Source: a bacterium (lineage in GTDB: Bacteria; Myxococcota_A; Bradymonadia; UBA7976; UBA1532). Taken from it: a DNA stretch of 64,000 nucleotides. Both the position numbers and the translations under genes were made by a program. Location of the stretch: positions 124,001-188,000 of the forward strand of contig JAUHYW010000004.1 in NCBI GenBank assembly GCA_030426085.1, in the 5' to 3' direction. The notes under the pieces are model-generated. The model was not told where the DNA came from, made no database searches, and saw only the letters and a program-made list of their open reading frames with translations. Positions 16,486 through 25,561 of this stretch are shown here, in pieces (within the stretch, counting starts at the first letter, position 1; every line of letters begins with the position of its first letter).

Positions 16486-17775
16486 ATGAGACATCTTCTG
16501 ACCATTCTCTTGGTGGGCGCACCGTGCCTCCTCGTGTCGCACGGCTTGGCGGCCCCGCCCCTGATCTACGAAGGCGAGCTGACGACCGGCGACCAGCCGC
16601 CCGACCCCTGGCCCGGCCTGCGCTTCGCGGTGGTCGACGCCGAGGGTGAGGTCTGGTGGTCGACCCTGGTCGAGCCCGGCGGGCCACACATCGAGGTGGG
16701 ACCGGACGGGCGCTTCGTCGCGTACCTGGAGGACTCGCCCGAGAACCCGTGGGCGGTCGCCGGCTTCGACCAGGGGCGGTGGCTGCGGGTCGATGTCTGC
16801 CCCGGCGCGTGGCCGGCCAACCCGGCGGATGATTGCGAGTGGGTCAGGCTGGAGCAGAGTCAGCGGCTGGGCACGGTGCCAGTGGCCGAGACGGTCAGCG
16901 AGGCCGAGCGGGCCCGCATCGCGGCGGTGGCACTGGAGGAGGCACAGCGCGATATCTGGGTGCAGCCCGATGAGCCTGGGGGTGTCATCGCGACTTTGCG
17001 CGTGAATCGATCCAGGGAGCCTGGAACTTTCGAGACCGTGACCGAAGCGCTCGCGTCCATCGACCGCAAGTTCATCCCGCCGGGCATAACGGTCGAGATC
17101 CGCATCGATTGGGATCCGGTGCCATATGAACATGCAGAGTCGGTCCGCATCGAGCGCCCCGATGGAAACCGATTGCAAATCATCGGCGAGCCCGCTCCCG
17201 ATGATGGGCTTCGGCCTGTAGTATTGTCCTTTCCGGAGTCGCATGGGATCGGGGTGGCCGCTGGCAGCCAACTCCAGTGGCTGGAAGGGGTCGTACTGGA
17301 GGGACGCCGGGATAACGAGCAGCGCCAGCATGGCGTCATCGTCAGCGTCGGGTCCTACGCTGCGTTGGCATCAGATGTCGAGATCAGGGATTTCAGCGGC
17401 CACTGCCTGTCCGTGTACGGCGGATGGGTCCAGGCGGACGGCATCGTGGCTTCCGGGTGCGGGCTGCGAGGCATATTCGCAACGGGTCATGCTCTCGTCG
17501 ATGTCGAGGACTCGACCAGCCTCGGCAACGCCTCCGGAAACTTCCAGGCGAGATATGGCAGTGTGATCATCGCCAACGGCTCCTTCTCTGCCCAGGGGAG
17601 CGGCTATGAGTACGATGCCTCTTCCCAGGCATACATCGAGGCAGCGCGCTCTTGTCGGGGCGAGGGTGCCGAATGCGACTATCGGGCAGGCAACAACTGC
17701 GCGGTCTACGCGGGCGGCGCGAACGTGAGGAATACGGAAGCCGACCCGGCTATCGGCGCGGTCCTGATCCGCTAG
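16486..17775 (+). CDS. Secreted beta-helix-like protein, tandem paralogue of 15233-16456
   Basis: 429 residues. The signal peptide starts MRHLLTILLVG. The N-domain repeats that of the preceding gene, and the tail (from about residue 150) is a different beta-helix-like sequence (REPGTFETVTEALASIDRKF, then repeated Gly-rich strands). There is no catalytic motif. The start at 16486 is preferred over a GTG at 16453 that would overlap the previous stop but put 11 polar residues before the signal peptide. The 29-base gap before it is the longest within the operon. The tail DNA is comparatively AT-rich. Confidence 0.72.
   Translation: MRHLLTILLVGAPCLLVSHGLAAPPLIYEGELTTGDQPPDPWPGLRFAVVDAEGEVWWSTLVEPGGPHIEVGPDGRFVAYLEDSPENPWAVAGFDQGRWLRVDVCPGAWPANPADDCEWVRLEQSQRLGTVPVAETVSEAERARIAAVALEEAQRDIWVQPDEPGGVIATLRVNRSREPGTFETVTEALASIDRKFIPPGITVEIRIDWDPVPYEHAESVRIERPDGNRLQIIGEPAPDDGLRPVVLSFPESHGIGVAAGSQLQWLEGVVLEGRRDNEQRQHGVIVSVGSYAALASDVEIRDFSGHCLSVYGGWVQADGIVASGCGLRGIFATGHALVDVEDSTSLGNASGNFQARYGSVIIANGSFSAQGSGYEYDASSQAYIEAARSCRGEGAECDYRAGNNCAVYAGGANVRNTEADPAIGAVLIR
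16561..16886 (+). repeat. Duplicated N-domain module, copy 2
   Basis: This is the partner of 15314-15639. Conservation of the module beside unrelated tails suggests domain shuffling or gene conversion of the N-terminal part. Confidence 0.85.
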
Positions 17776-17787
17776 ACGGCGAGGTTG

Positions 17788-19332
17788 ATGCCCACCCCAC
17801 CCCCCACCACCCTCACCGACCCCCTCCTCGGCACGACCGTCGGCGGGCGCTTCCGCGTCGCCGCGCGCATCGGCGTCGGCGGCTTCGGCGTCGTCTACCG
17901 GGCCGACCAGCTCTCCGTCGACCGCCCCGTCGCCATCAAGGTGCTCGGCCTGCGGGCGACCGGGCCCGACGCGCGCAAGCGGTTCCGCCGCGAGGCGCAG
18001 GTGCTCAGCCGGCTGACGAGCCCCCACACCGTGCGGCTCATCGACTTCGGGGTGCTCGACGACGGTCGCTTCTACTATGTGATGGAGCACCTCGAAGGCC
18101 AGACCCTCGAGGATCTCATCGCGCGGGGTGCCATCCCGGTGGACGTCGCGCTGCGGATCGCCGAGCAGATCTGTCATGCGTTGCAGGAGGCGCACGGGCA
18201 GCAGGTCGTGCACCGCGACCTCAAGCCGGCGAACGTGTGGCTGCAGCAGGTCTCCGGCGATCGGGTGGTCAAGCTGCTCGACTTCGGCACCGCACGGCTG
18301 CTCGACAACGACAAGGTCACCCGCTCCGAGGTGCTCATCGGCACGCCGGCCTACCTCGCCCCCGAGCAGTGCCGCTCGGGTACCGTGGACGGGCGGGCCG
18401 ACCTGTATGCCCTCGGGCTGCTGATGTTCGAGATGATGGCCGGCCGCCACCCGTTCGGCGAGGGCGTGCTGGCCGAGATGGTCTACCGCCACGTGCACGC
18501 GCCGCCGCCGAAGCTGGTCGAGGCGGCCGAGGGCGTGCCGCCGATGCTGTCCGATCTGGTGCGGCGGCTGATGGCCAAGGCGCCCGCCGATCGCCCGGAG
18601 TCGGCCTGGGCCGTGCGGCTCGAACTGGAGCGGCTGCTGTCCGGCCGCGGATCGGGACGGGTCATGGGATTGGCGCCGACGGCGCTGTACGACGCGCTCG
18701 ACGACGCCCCGTCGGCCCCGCCGTCGGGCGACCCGCCGACCCGCGCCGAGCGCTCGACCCGGGTGCTCGACGCGGCGGCGGTGCGGGCGATGGCCGACGG
18801 GTCGCCGGCCGACGCGACGGTGCCTTCGCTGAGCCCCGACTTCCGGGCCGAGGTGGCGGCGGCCGTGCACGCCGACCCGATCGATCGACTGCCGGCCACC
18901 CCCGGTCCGGGCACGGAGCGGCCGATGGCCCGGGGGTGGCTGGTGGTCCTCCTGCTCATCACCGTGGGCGTGGGCCTGGGAGCCGTGATCAACGCGCTGA
19001 GCGATGCCCCGCCGCCGACGGAGGCGGCTGACAGCACGGTGCTGACGCTGAACGCGGCGCCGGTCGACGCCGCCCCGGTCGACGCGGCGCCGGTCGACGC
19101 GGCGCCGGTCGACGCGGCGCCGGTCGACGCCGAGCGGGACATGCTGTCCGCCGACGCGGCGCCGGATGTCGCGGTCGACGCGGCGCCTCCCCCCCGGTCG
19201 CCGAGGCGCCGCGCGCGGAAGAAGGCTGCCCCGCGACCACGCGCCGAGGCAACGCCGAGAGCCGCGCCGTCCGGGCCCAAGCGCCCGGTGAACGTGTTCG
19301 ACCTCGAGATCAAGCCCACCGAGAAGAAGTGA
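17788..19332 (+). CDS. Hanks-type Ser/Thr protein kinase with transmembrane helix
   Basis: 514 residues. The kinase domain (about 20-290) has all key elements: Gly-loop GVGGFG at 29-34, K51 in VAIK, catalytic HRDLKPAN with D144, DFG at 165-167, and an activation segment ending in APEQ. A linker is followed by one transmembrane helix (about 381-405). Outside it lies an Asp/Ala/Pro repeat (VDAAP units) and a very basic C-terminus. The kinase therefore faces the cytoplasm with a short exported tail. The ATG at 17788 follows CGAGG closely. A kinase inside an envelope-protein operon may relay a surface signal; its targets are unknown. Confidence 0.92.
   Translation: MPTPPPTTLTDPLLGTTVGGRFRVAARIGVGGFGVVYRADQLSVDRPVAIKVLGLRATGPDARKRFRREAQVLSRLTSPHTVRLIDFGVLDDGRFYYVMEHLEGQTLEDLIARGAIPVDVALRIAEQICHALQEAHGQQVVHRDLKPANVWLQQVSGDRVVKLLDFGTARLLDNDKVTRSEVLIGTPAYLAPEQCRSGTVDGRADLYALGLLMFEMMAGRHPFGEGVLAEMVYRHVHAPPPKLVEAAEGVPPMLSDLVRRLMAKAPADRPESAWAVRLELERLLSGRGSGRVMGLAPTALYDALDDAPSAPPSGDPPTRAERSTRVLDAAAVRAMADGSPADATVPSLSPDFRAEVAAAVHADPIDRLPATPGPGTERPMARGWLVVLLLITVGVGLGAVINALSDAPPPTEAADSTVLTLNAAPVDAAPVDAAPVDAAPVDAAPVDAERDMLSADAAPDVAVDAAPPPRSPRRRARKKAAPRPRAEATPRAAPSGPKRPVNVFDLEIKPTEKK
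19063..19122 (+). repeat. Tandem 15-bp units in the kinase tail
   Basis: Four consecutive units based on GTCGACGCGGCGCCG, three of them identical, encode VDAAP repeats; partial units flank them on both sides. This is another in-frame repeat expansion in an exported Asp/Ala/Pro linker. Confidence 0.8.
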
Positions 19333-19339
19333 GGCCCCG

Positions 19340-22300
19340 ATGAGAATGCTCCGTCTCTTCGTCTTCGCGCCGTGTATCGCGCTGTGGGGCTGCCCCACCG
19401 AGCCCACGCCCGAATGCACCGTGACCCGTGACTGCCCCGAAGGCATGCAGTGCGTGGAGCTGGCCTGCTCTCCGGTGCCCGACGCCGGCTGCCTGCCCAC
19501 CGGCGAGGATGATACGTGTGATGGCGTGGACGATGACTGCGATGGCATAGCGGACGAGGGCTGGCGGGGCGAAGAGGCGTGCGGGGTGGGGGCGTGTCAC
19601 GCGTCGTCGACGGCGGCGGCGTGCGTCGACGGCGCGGTGACCGAGTGCGCGCCGGGCGCGCCGGCCGCCGCCGATGATGCCTGCGATGGCGTCGACGATG
19701 ACTGCGATGGCGTCGCGGACGAGGGCTGGGTCGGCGAGGCGTCGTGTGGGATCGGTCCGTGCGCGGCGGCCTCGACCCCCGCGTCGTGCGCGGGCGGGGT
19801 GATGACGCCGTGCGAGCCGGGCCCGCCCGGGGTCGAGGCCTGCAACGGCGAGGACGACGACTGCGATGGCGCCGTCGACGAGACGTTCGACCTGAGCCAG
19901 GACGTCGCCCACTGCGGCGCGTGCGGCGCGGCGTGCGCGTTCGCTGGCGGCGTGCCGTTCTGCCGCGGAGGCGGGTGCCGGATGGCGCGGTGCGCGGCGG
20001 GGTTCTCGGACTGCAACGCCGACGACGCGGACGGCTGCGAGACCGAGGGTGGTTGCCCACCAGACAGCGTCTGCGACGGCGTAGACGAGGACGGCGACGG
20101 CGCCGTCGACGAGGGCTACGTGCCGGTGATCTGCGGCGTCGGGCTGTGTGGCCTGCGGTCGACGCCGTCGGCCTGTGTCGACGGCGCGCCTCGGGCGTGC
20201 GCAGCCGGCGCGCCGGGGCTCGACGACACCTGCAACGGCCTCGACGAAGACTGCGATGGCGTCGCCGACGAGGGCTATGTGCCCGAGGGCTGTGGTGTCG
20301 GGGCGTGTGCGGAAGGCGCGACGCCGTCCCGCTGCGAGGGCGGGGCGCCGGTCGCGTGCGTCGCTGGCGCCCCGGGGGTCGAGGTCTGCGACGGGCGGGT
20401 CGACGAGGACTGCGATGGCGCGGTGGACGAGGGCTTCGACCTGAGCGGTGATCCCCGGCACTGCGGCCGCTGCGGGCGGGTGTGCGCCCGGCCCGGCGCC
20501 GAGGGGCTGTGCGTCGGCGGCGACTGCGTGCCGGGGCCGTGCGCGGCGGGGTTCGCCGACTGCAACGGCGACCCGGGCGACGGCTGCGAGGTCGAGGGCG
20601 CCTGCCCGCCCGACGCGGCCTGCGATGGGATCGACGACGACGGCGACGGGCGGGTGGACGAGGGCTTCGCGCCGGGGCGCGGGTGCGGGGTGGGCGCGTG
20701 CGCGGCGGGGGTGACGCCGGGGAGCTGCGTCGATGGCGAGCTGTTCCCCTGCCGGCCGGGGCCACCGAGCGAAGAGATCGATGGCATCTGCGATGGGGTC
20801 GACGGCGACTGCGACGGGCGGGTGGACGAGGGCTATCTGCCCGATGCGTCGTGTGGGGTCGGCGCGTGCGCGGCGGGCGTGGTGCCGTCGGGCTGCGAGG
20901 CGGGTGACGAGCGGCCGTGCGCGGTCGAGGTCGCGCCGGGTGAGGAGTCGTGCGATGGCGTGGACGAGGACTGCGACGGCGCGGTGGACGAGGGCTTCGC
21001 GGTCGGCGCGGCGTGCGCGGTGGGCGTCGGGCTCTGCGCGCGGGCGGGGCGGCTGGTGTGTGCCGACGGGTCGGCGGTGTGCGACGCGGCGCCGGGGGCG
21101 CCGGTGGACGACGTGCGATGCGATGGGCTGGACGCGGACTGCGACGGGGTGGCCGACGAGGGCTTCGCGCCGTACGCGACCGCCGAGTGCGCAGGGGTGG
21201 GCGCGTGCGCCGCGCCCGAGGCGCCGGTGCGGTGCGTGGACGGGGCCGAGGTCGATTGCGTGGCGCGGGCGCCGGTCGACGAGGTGTGCAATGCCATCGA
21301 CGATGACTGCGATGGCTTGCTCGACGAGCAGGCGTTCGATGGGTTCGAGCCGGTCTACGTGCCGTTCGCCGTCGAGCCGGTCAACGGGCGTCGACGCAGT
21401 CGGGACGCCACGTTGGCGTGGAGCGGCGAGACGCTCGGCGTCTCGTGGTGGGAGCAGTCGACGGACGACGCCGATCCGGCGTCCTGGCGGGCGGCGTTCA
21501 CGCTGCTCGACCGGGATGGGGCGGTGCGGCTCGCGTCGTCCCGGGTGGTGGAGGACGGCGTGGCCGGGCGCCGCCCCCGGCTGGCCTGGGGCAGCGGCGC
21601 CTTCACTCTGGTCTGGCACCGGACGGAGGGCGACGATGGGTTGTATGCCACCCGCCTGGACCCGGCGGGCGACCGGATTGGCGCTGTCGTGGAGGTGGCG
21701 GCCGGAGACTCCTTTCCCTCGCAACAGGCGTTGATCCACGGCCCGGCCGGGCCACTCGTGGGATGGCACCTGACCCGGGGCGCCGTCGACACCCGCGAGG
21801 TCCGGGTCGATCGGGTAGGGCTCGACGGGATCGAGGCCTCGACCCAGATCACGTCCAACGACGTGCCCGATCGGGGGCCGGCGCTCGTGGCGCTCGGGGA
21901 GACGGTCGGCGCCGCGTGGCGCCGCTGGACCGAGCCCGAGGGCGACGCAGGCAGCTCGACCGTCTGGTTCCGGCTCGTCGACGCGGACGGGCGGCCGGTC
22001 ACCGAGGCGGTCGAAGTCGGCCCCCTCGGCGGCGCCGGCGAGCTACCCGATCCCGATATCGTCAACGACGAGCGGGTGAGCGTAGCCGCGTTCGCGCGTG
22101 GCTTCGACGTGATCTGGATCGCCGAGGACGACGGCCGGCTGGTCATCCGCAGCCGGCGCCTCTCGCCGGGCGGTCAGCTCGACGGCGCGCTCAGGCAGTA
22201 TGTCCGCGACGGGCGCCTGCGCAGCCGCACCGCGCCAGCGATGTGGATCCCTCGGCTCGAGAGTGTCGTCGTCGCGTGGTCCGAGGAGCTTGAGGGGCGG

Positions 22301-23299
22301 GCCCGGATCTTCATCGGTCTGTTGGATCCCGTCACCGGCGCATTGGCCCGCGCGCAGCCGCTGCCGGCGTCCGAGGGCGAGCAGGTCAGACCGACCGCGC
22401 TCGCGTGGCTCGGCGATCGGCTGGCGGTGGCCTACGAGGAGACCCGGGGGCCCGATGACTGGCGCCTGGCGGTCGCGATCGGAACGCCCGGATGCGGGCG
22501 GGAGCGATGCGTGGGAGGCGCCTCCGGGGCAGGGGATGGCACATGCGACGGGCTCGACGACGACTGTGATGGACGAACGGACGAGGGGCACGCGCCGCGC
22601 GTGCGGTGCGGCGTCGGGACGTGCGCGTCTCGGGCGGTGCCCGAGTCGGATTGTATAGACGGCCGGAGCGTTGCCTGCCGCCCGGGCGAGCCGGCGGATG
22701 AGGTGTGCAACGGTCTGGACGACGACTGCGATGGCGTCGTCGACGAACCGCGGGTGGTCGCGGGCTCGTACTTCGAGGAGGACGCCGGCTCGTGGATCAT
22801 CGAGGAGACCGACTCCAACAGGCCCCATATCATCCATCCCGACACGTTCGAGCCCGACTGGCTGCCGTCCGGCGGCGCATCTGGGGGATACATCAGCGAG
22901 TTCGACCCGAACAATCGCCACTTCGCCTTCAGCATGCCGAACAGTCTCCTGGGAGACCGGTCGGCAGCCCGGGGCGGCTGGCTTCGCTTCTGGCTGCGAG
23001 TCACTCACAACAACAACGAAGAGTCACAGCAGGTGATCCTCTACGGGATGGACGATGACACATGGCTCTCTCATAGATACCCTCACGCCGCGCTTCGGAT
23101 CGGTCGATGGCTCCGGATGGAGGTCGTCCTCGAGCCCCAGAGCTTCGTGGATCGGAGCGGCGAGCATCCGACGGACGCAGCGTTCGACGAGCTTCTGGGT
23201 GGCTTGGGCCGGGTGCTCATCACCGGCGATACGGGTTCGGGGCTGATCGAGACCACCGACCTCGACTCGGTCGAGTGGGTCGAGCCGACCTGTCCATAA
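19340..23299 (+). CDS. Giant MopE-repeat lipoprotein with propeller-like and laminin-B-like domains
   Basis: 1,319 residues, last gene of the sigma-54 operon. The lipobox is LWGC (C18). Residues of about 50-660 hold eleven MopE-type repeats (CDGVDDDCDGIADEG pattern). In two of them the second cysteine is glycine (DEDGDG and DDDGDG). Residues of about 670-1050 are beta-rich with recurring LAW and W/V strands, like a propeller. Two more MopE repeats follow, and the last 180 residues resemble a laminin-B domain (FWLRVTHNNN, RWLRMEVVLE, LDSVEW). It is probably a large outer-surface, metal-binding adhesive lipoprotein. The 3' end is less GC-rich than the repeats. Confidence 0.8.
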   Translation: MRMLRLFVFAPCIALWGCPTEPTPECTVTRDCPEGMQCVELACSPVPDAGCLPTGEDDTCDGVDDDCDGIADEGWRGEEACGVGACHASSTAAACVDGAVTECAPGAPAAADDACDGVDDDCDGVADEGWVGEASCGIGPCAAASTPASCAGGVMTPCEPGPPGVEACNGEDDDCDGAVDETFDLSQDVAHCGACGAACAFAGGVPFCRGGGCRMARCAAGFSDCNADDADGCETEGGCPPDSVCDGVDEDGDGAVDEGYVPVICGVGLCGLRSTPSACVDGAPRACAAGAPGLDDTCNGLDEDCDGVADEGYVPEGCGVGACAEGATPSRCEGGAPVACVAGAPGVEVCDGRVDEDCDGAVDEGFDLSGDPRHCGRCGRVCARPGAEGLCVGGDCVPGPCAAGFADCNGDPGDGCEVEGACPPDAACDGIDDDGDGRVDEGFAPGRGCGVGACAAGVTPGSCVDGELFPCRPGPPSEEIDGICDGVDGDCDGRVDEGYLPDASCGVGACAAGVVPSGCEAGDERPCAVEVAPGEESCDGVDEDCDGAVDEGFAVGAACAVGVGLCARAGRLVCADGSAVCDAAPGAPVDDVRCDGLDADCDGVADEGFAPYATAECAGVGACAAPEAPVRCVDGAEVDCVARAPVDEVCNAIDDDCDGLLDEQAFDGFEPVYVPFAVEPVNGRRRSRDATLAWSGETLGVSWWEQSTDDADPASWRAAFTLLDRDGAVRLASSRVVEDGVAGRRPRLAWGSGAFTLVWHRTEGDDGLYATRLDPAGDRIGAVVEVAAGDSFPSQQALIHGPAGPLVGWHLTRGAVDTREVRVDRVGLDGIEASTQITSNDVPDRGPALVALGETVGAAWRRWTEPEGDAGSSTVWFRLVDADGRPVTEAVEVGPLGGAGELPDPDIVNDERVSVAAFARGFDVIWIAEDDGRLVIRSRRLSPGGQLDGALRQYVRDGRLRSRTAPAMWIPRLESVVVAWSEELEGRARIFIGLLDPVTGALARAQPLPASEGEQVRPTALAWLGDRLAVAYEETRGPDDWRLAVAIGTPGCGRERCVGGASGAGDGTCDGLDDDCDGRTDEGHAPRVRCGVGTCASRAVPESDCIDGRSVACRPGEPADEVCNGLDDDCDGVVDEPRVVAGSYFEEDAGSWIIEETDSNRPHIIHPDTFEPDWLPSGGASGGYISEFDPNNRHFAFSMPNSLLGDRSAARGGWLRFWLRVTHNNNEESQQVILYGMDDDTWLSHRYPHAALRIGRWLRMEVVLEPQSFVDRSGEHPTDAAFDELLGGLGRVLITGDTGSGLIETTDLDSVEWVEPTCP

Positions 23300-23389
23300 C
23301 ACGCTATTACTTCAACTTCACACATATGGCACAATTCATTAGCGTCTTCGTCACGCCGGGAGCGGCGGGGGAGCCGACAAGGGGGTCAT

Positions 23390-24886
23390 ATGGAGCGGCC
23401 GTTGACCGGGGACGCGGCGTGGCGCTCGGCGCGGGCGCGGCTGGGGGCCCATCGGGTTCAGCTCGAGCGGGCGCGGGCGTTCATCGAGCACCTCGACGGC
23501 GCGGTGGGGTCGGCGGCGCCGGCGGCGTTCCTCGGGCCGTGGGCGGTGGAGGCCAGCGGGGCCGCGGCGGGGGGGTTCGTCGGGCCCGCGGGCGCGCCGG
23601 ATGGGGGCGTGTTCGAGCGGGGCGGGGGCTGGGTCGAGCCGGAGGCGATCGGGTACGCGCGGGGCCGGGCGGCGCCGCCCGAGGGGAGGCTGTCGGTCGA
23701 TGGGCGCACGTTCGCGGTGTCGGCGGGCGCGGGGTGGGCGCTGGTGCTGCGCGATCGGCCGGGGGCGTTCGCCGAGGGCGTGCGGGCGCTGGCGGTGGTG
23801 ATGGCGGCGCTATCGGCGCCGTGCGTCGAGGCCGCAGAGCGCATGCCGTCGGCGGTCCGGCGGCGGACGGCGCGGGACGAGCGGTTGCTGCACGGCCTGC
23901 GAGATGCGTTGCCGCCGGGCACGGTGGCCGAGTCGCCGGCCTATCGCGGCGCCCTGGCCCGGGTGGTGCGTCTGGCGCGGCTCGAGCTGCCGGCGCTGCT
24001 CGTGGGTGAGACCGGGGTGGGCAAGGAGATCCTGGCCCGGGCGTATCACGCGTTGGGGCCGCGGCGAGGTGGCCCGTTCGTGGCGGTCAACTGCGCCGCG
24101 CTGCCCGAGGGGCTGGCCGAGAGCCTGCTCTTCGGGCACGCGCCGGGGGCGTTCACCGGGGCGACGGCGGGCGGCCACGACGGCTACCTGGAGGCCGCTC
24201 GGGACGGGGTGCTCTTCCTCGACGAGATCGGCGAGCTGCCTCGGCCGCTGCAAGCCAAGCTGCTGCGCGCGCTCGACGGCTGGACCCGGCGGGTCGGGGA
24301 CGCGGGGCCCGAGCGGTCGATCCGGCCGGCTGTCATCGCGGCCACCCATCGCGAGCCGGACGATCCGGCGGTGCTGCGGGCCGATCTGCGGCAGCGGCTG
24401 GGGACCCGGATCGGGGTCGCGCCGCTGCGCGCGCGCCCGGCGGATGTCATCGCCCTGGCTCGGGGGTGGGTCCGGGCGTATGGCTGCCGGATGGGGTTCG
24501 ACACCCGTCGGCTGACGCCGGACGCCGTCGATGTGATCTGCGCGATGCCATTGCGGGGCAACGCCCGCGAGCTGCGCCGGCTGGTGGCCGAGGCGTTCGC
24601 GTTCGAACTGAGTCCGGACGACGAGTGCCTGCGCGCCGCGCATCTGCCGCGTCGGGTGACTTCCACCGCGGCCGGTGTCGCCTCGCTGGCCGATCGGCTG
24701 TCGGCCTTCGAGGCGCGCACGGTGGTCGATCTGCTCGGCCGCGCCGAGAGCGTCGCGGCGGCGGCTCGGGTGGCGGGTGATCGGGATCAGACCTTCCGCA
24801 AGCGCATCGCCCGCCTGACCCGGGACGGCTACCTGGAGGCGGCGGGTGGTTCGTGGCGGGTAGCGGGCGGTGCCGCGGCCGGGTGA
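23390..24886 (+). CDS. Sigma-54-dependent transcriptional activator (enhancer-binding protein)
   Basis: 498 residues. Residues 1-170 form an N-terminal domain of unknown type; it is not a receiver and no FHA motif is visible. The AAA+ domain (about 180-410) has Walker A GETGVGKE (206-213), the sigma-54 contact loop GAFTGA (253-258) and Walker B GVLFLDE (273-279). A Fis-like helix-turn-helix ends the protein (about 440-480). It hydrolyses ATP to open sigma-54 promoters. The only good sigma-54 promoter I see in the window is at 11299, upstream of the operon that ends 90 bases before this gene, so it is the likely target. A strong AGGGGGT ribosome site precedes the ATG. Confidence 0.92.
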   Translation: MERPLTGDAAWRSARARLGAHRVQLERARAFIEHLDGAVGSAAPAAFLGPWAVEASGAAAGGFVGPAGAPDGGVFERGGGWVEPEAIGYARGRAAPPEGRLSVDGRTFAVSAGAGWALVLRDRPGAFAEGVRALAVVMAALSAPCVEAAERMPSAVRRRTARDERLLHGLRDALPPGTVAESPAYRGALARVVRLARLELPALLVGETGVGKEILARAYHALGPRRGGPFVAVNCAALPEGLAESLLFGHAPGAFTGATAGGHDGYLEAARDGVLFLDEIGELPRPLQAKLLRALDGWTRRVGDAGPERSIRPAVIAATHREPDDPAVLRADLRQRLGTRIGVAPLRARPADVIALARGWVRAYGCRMGFDTRRLTPDAVDVICAMPLRGNARELRRLVAEAFAFELSPDDECLRAAHLPRRVTSTAAGVASLADRLSAFEARTVVDLLGRAESVAAAARVAGDRDQTFRKRIARLTRDGYLEAAGGSWRVAGGAAAG

Positions 24887-24935
24887 GCGGTCGAGGGCGG
24901 CTGGCCGAGGGCCGGGCGGGGCGCGACCGGGCGGA

Positions 24936-25472
24936 TCAGGACGCGGGCGGGGCGGTGGTCGTATCGCGCAGGGCGCGCGAGAGGCCGATGTCGAGGCCGA
25001 CGGCGGCGATGGGGCACTCGGCGACGAGGGCGTCGACCTCGTCCCGGGGCAGGAACAGCGCGACGCCGGCCCGGCTGGCGTAGATCGAGTCGATCCAGAC
25101 GCCGCGGTCGAGGCCCTCCCGGGGGCCGAAGACGGACATCGGGCCCCCGCTGCGGCCGGCGGGGCGGGCGACGAGCTGGCCGTGGTGCACGATCCACAGG
25201 CCCGTCGCCGGATCGCCGGCCCGGGTGAGGCGGGCGCCGGCGGTCAGGAGCTGGGGCGTCAGCGCGCCGCCGGCGGCGAGCAGGGCTCGCAGCTCGGCCC
25301 ACGAGGGCGCGTGGCCCAGCGCGGCGCAAGCGGCGGCGAAGTGGGGCAGGGCGGCGGTGGGCGCGCCGATGGATCCGTGCAGCGCGGACAGCCGCAGCGC
25401 GCCGGCGAGCGGCAGCCCGGCGGCGCGGAAGTCGGCGAGCGCGCCGGCGATGGGCCGGAATCCGGTGTACAA
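24936..25472 (-). CDS. Cyclic-nucleotide-binding-fold protein, small
   Basis: 178 residues from a TTG start preceded by GGGGGGAT. The first 90 residues are helical and Ala-rich with no recognised family. Residues of about 90-150 have the outline of a cNMP-binding domain (LTRAGDPATGLWIVHHGQL, then Arg/Gly-rich strands and a final helix), but the phosphate-binding cassette is not canonical. There is no HTH, so it is not a complete CRP-type regulator. It lies downstream of htrA on the same strand after an 89-base gap, and is convergent with the sigma-54 activator. It may be a regulatory or vestigial sensor domain. Confidence 0.55.
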   Translation of the reverse strand: MYTGFRPIAGALADFRAAGLPLAGALRLSALHGSIGAPTAALPHFAAACAALGHAPSWAELRALLAAGGALTPQLLTAGARLTRAGDPATGLWIVHHGQLVARPAGRSGGPMSVFGPREGLDRGVWIDSIYASRAGVALFLPRDEVDALVAECPIAAVGLDIGLSRALRDTTTAPPAS

Positions 25473-25561
25473 CGATCCCCCCAGGACGTGGAGCCCATAG
25501 AAGCGATCAAAGCGTGTGAGATCAAGTGCTCATTCGAGCTATTTGATGTACCGCCGCTCGA

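Noticed and set aside
17785-17790. TTG at 17785 as start of the kinase
   Set aside because: The ATG at 17788 directly follows and is better spaced from CGAGG.
23327-23343. TGGCAC followed by AT-rich sequence before the sigma-54 activator gene, as a second sigma-54 promoter
   Set aside because: The distance from GG to the next GC is 12 bases instead of 10, and no TTGC lies at the right place.
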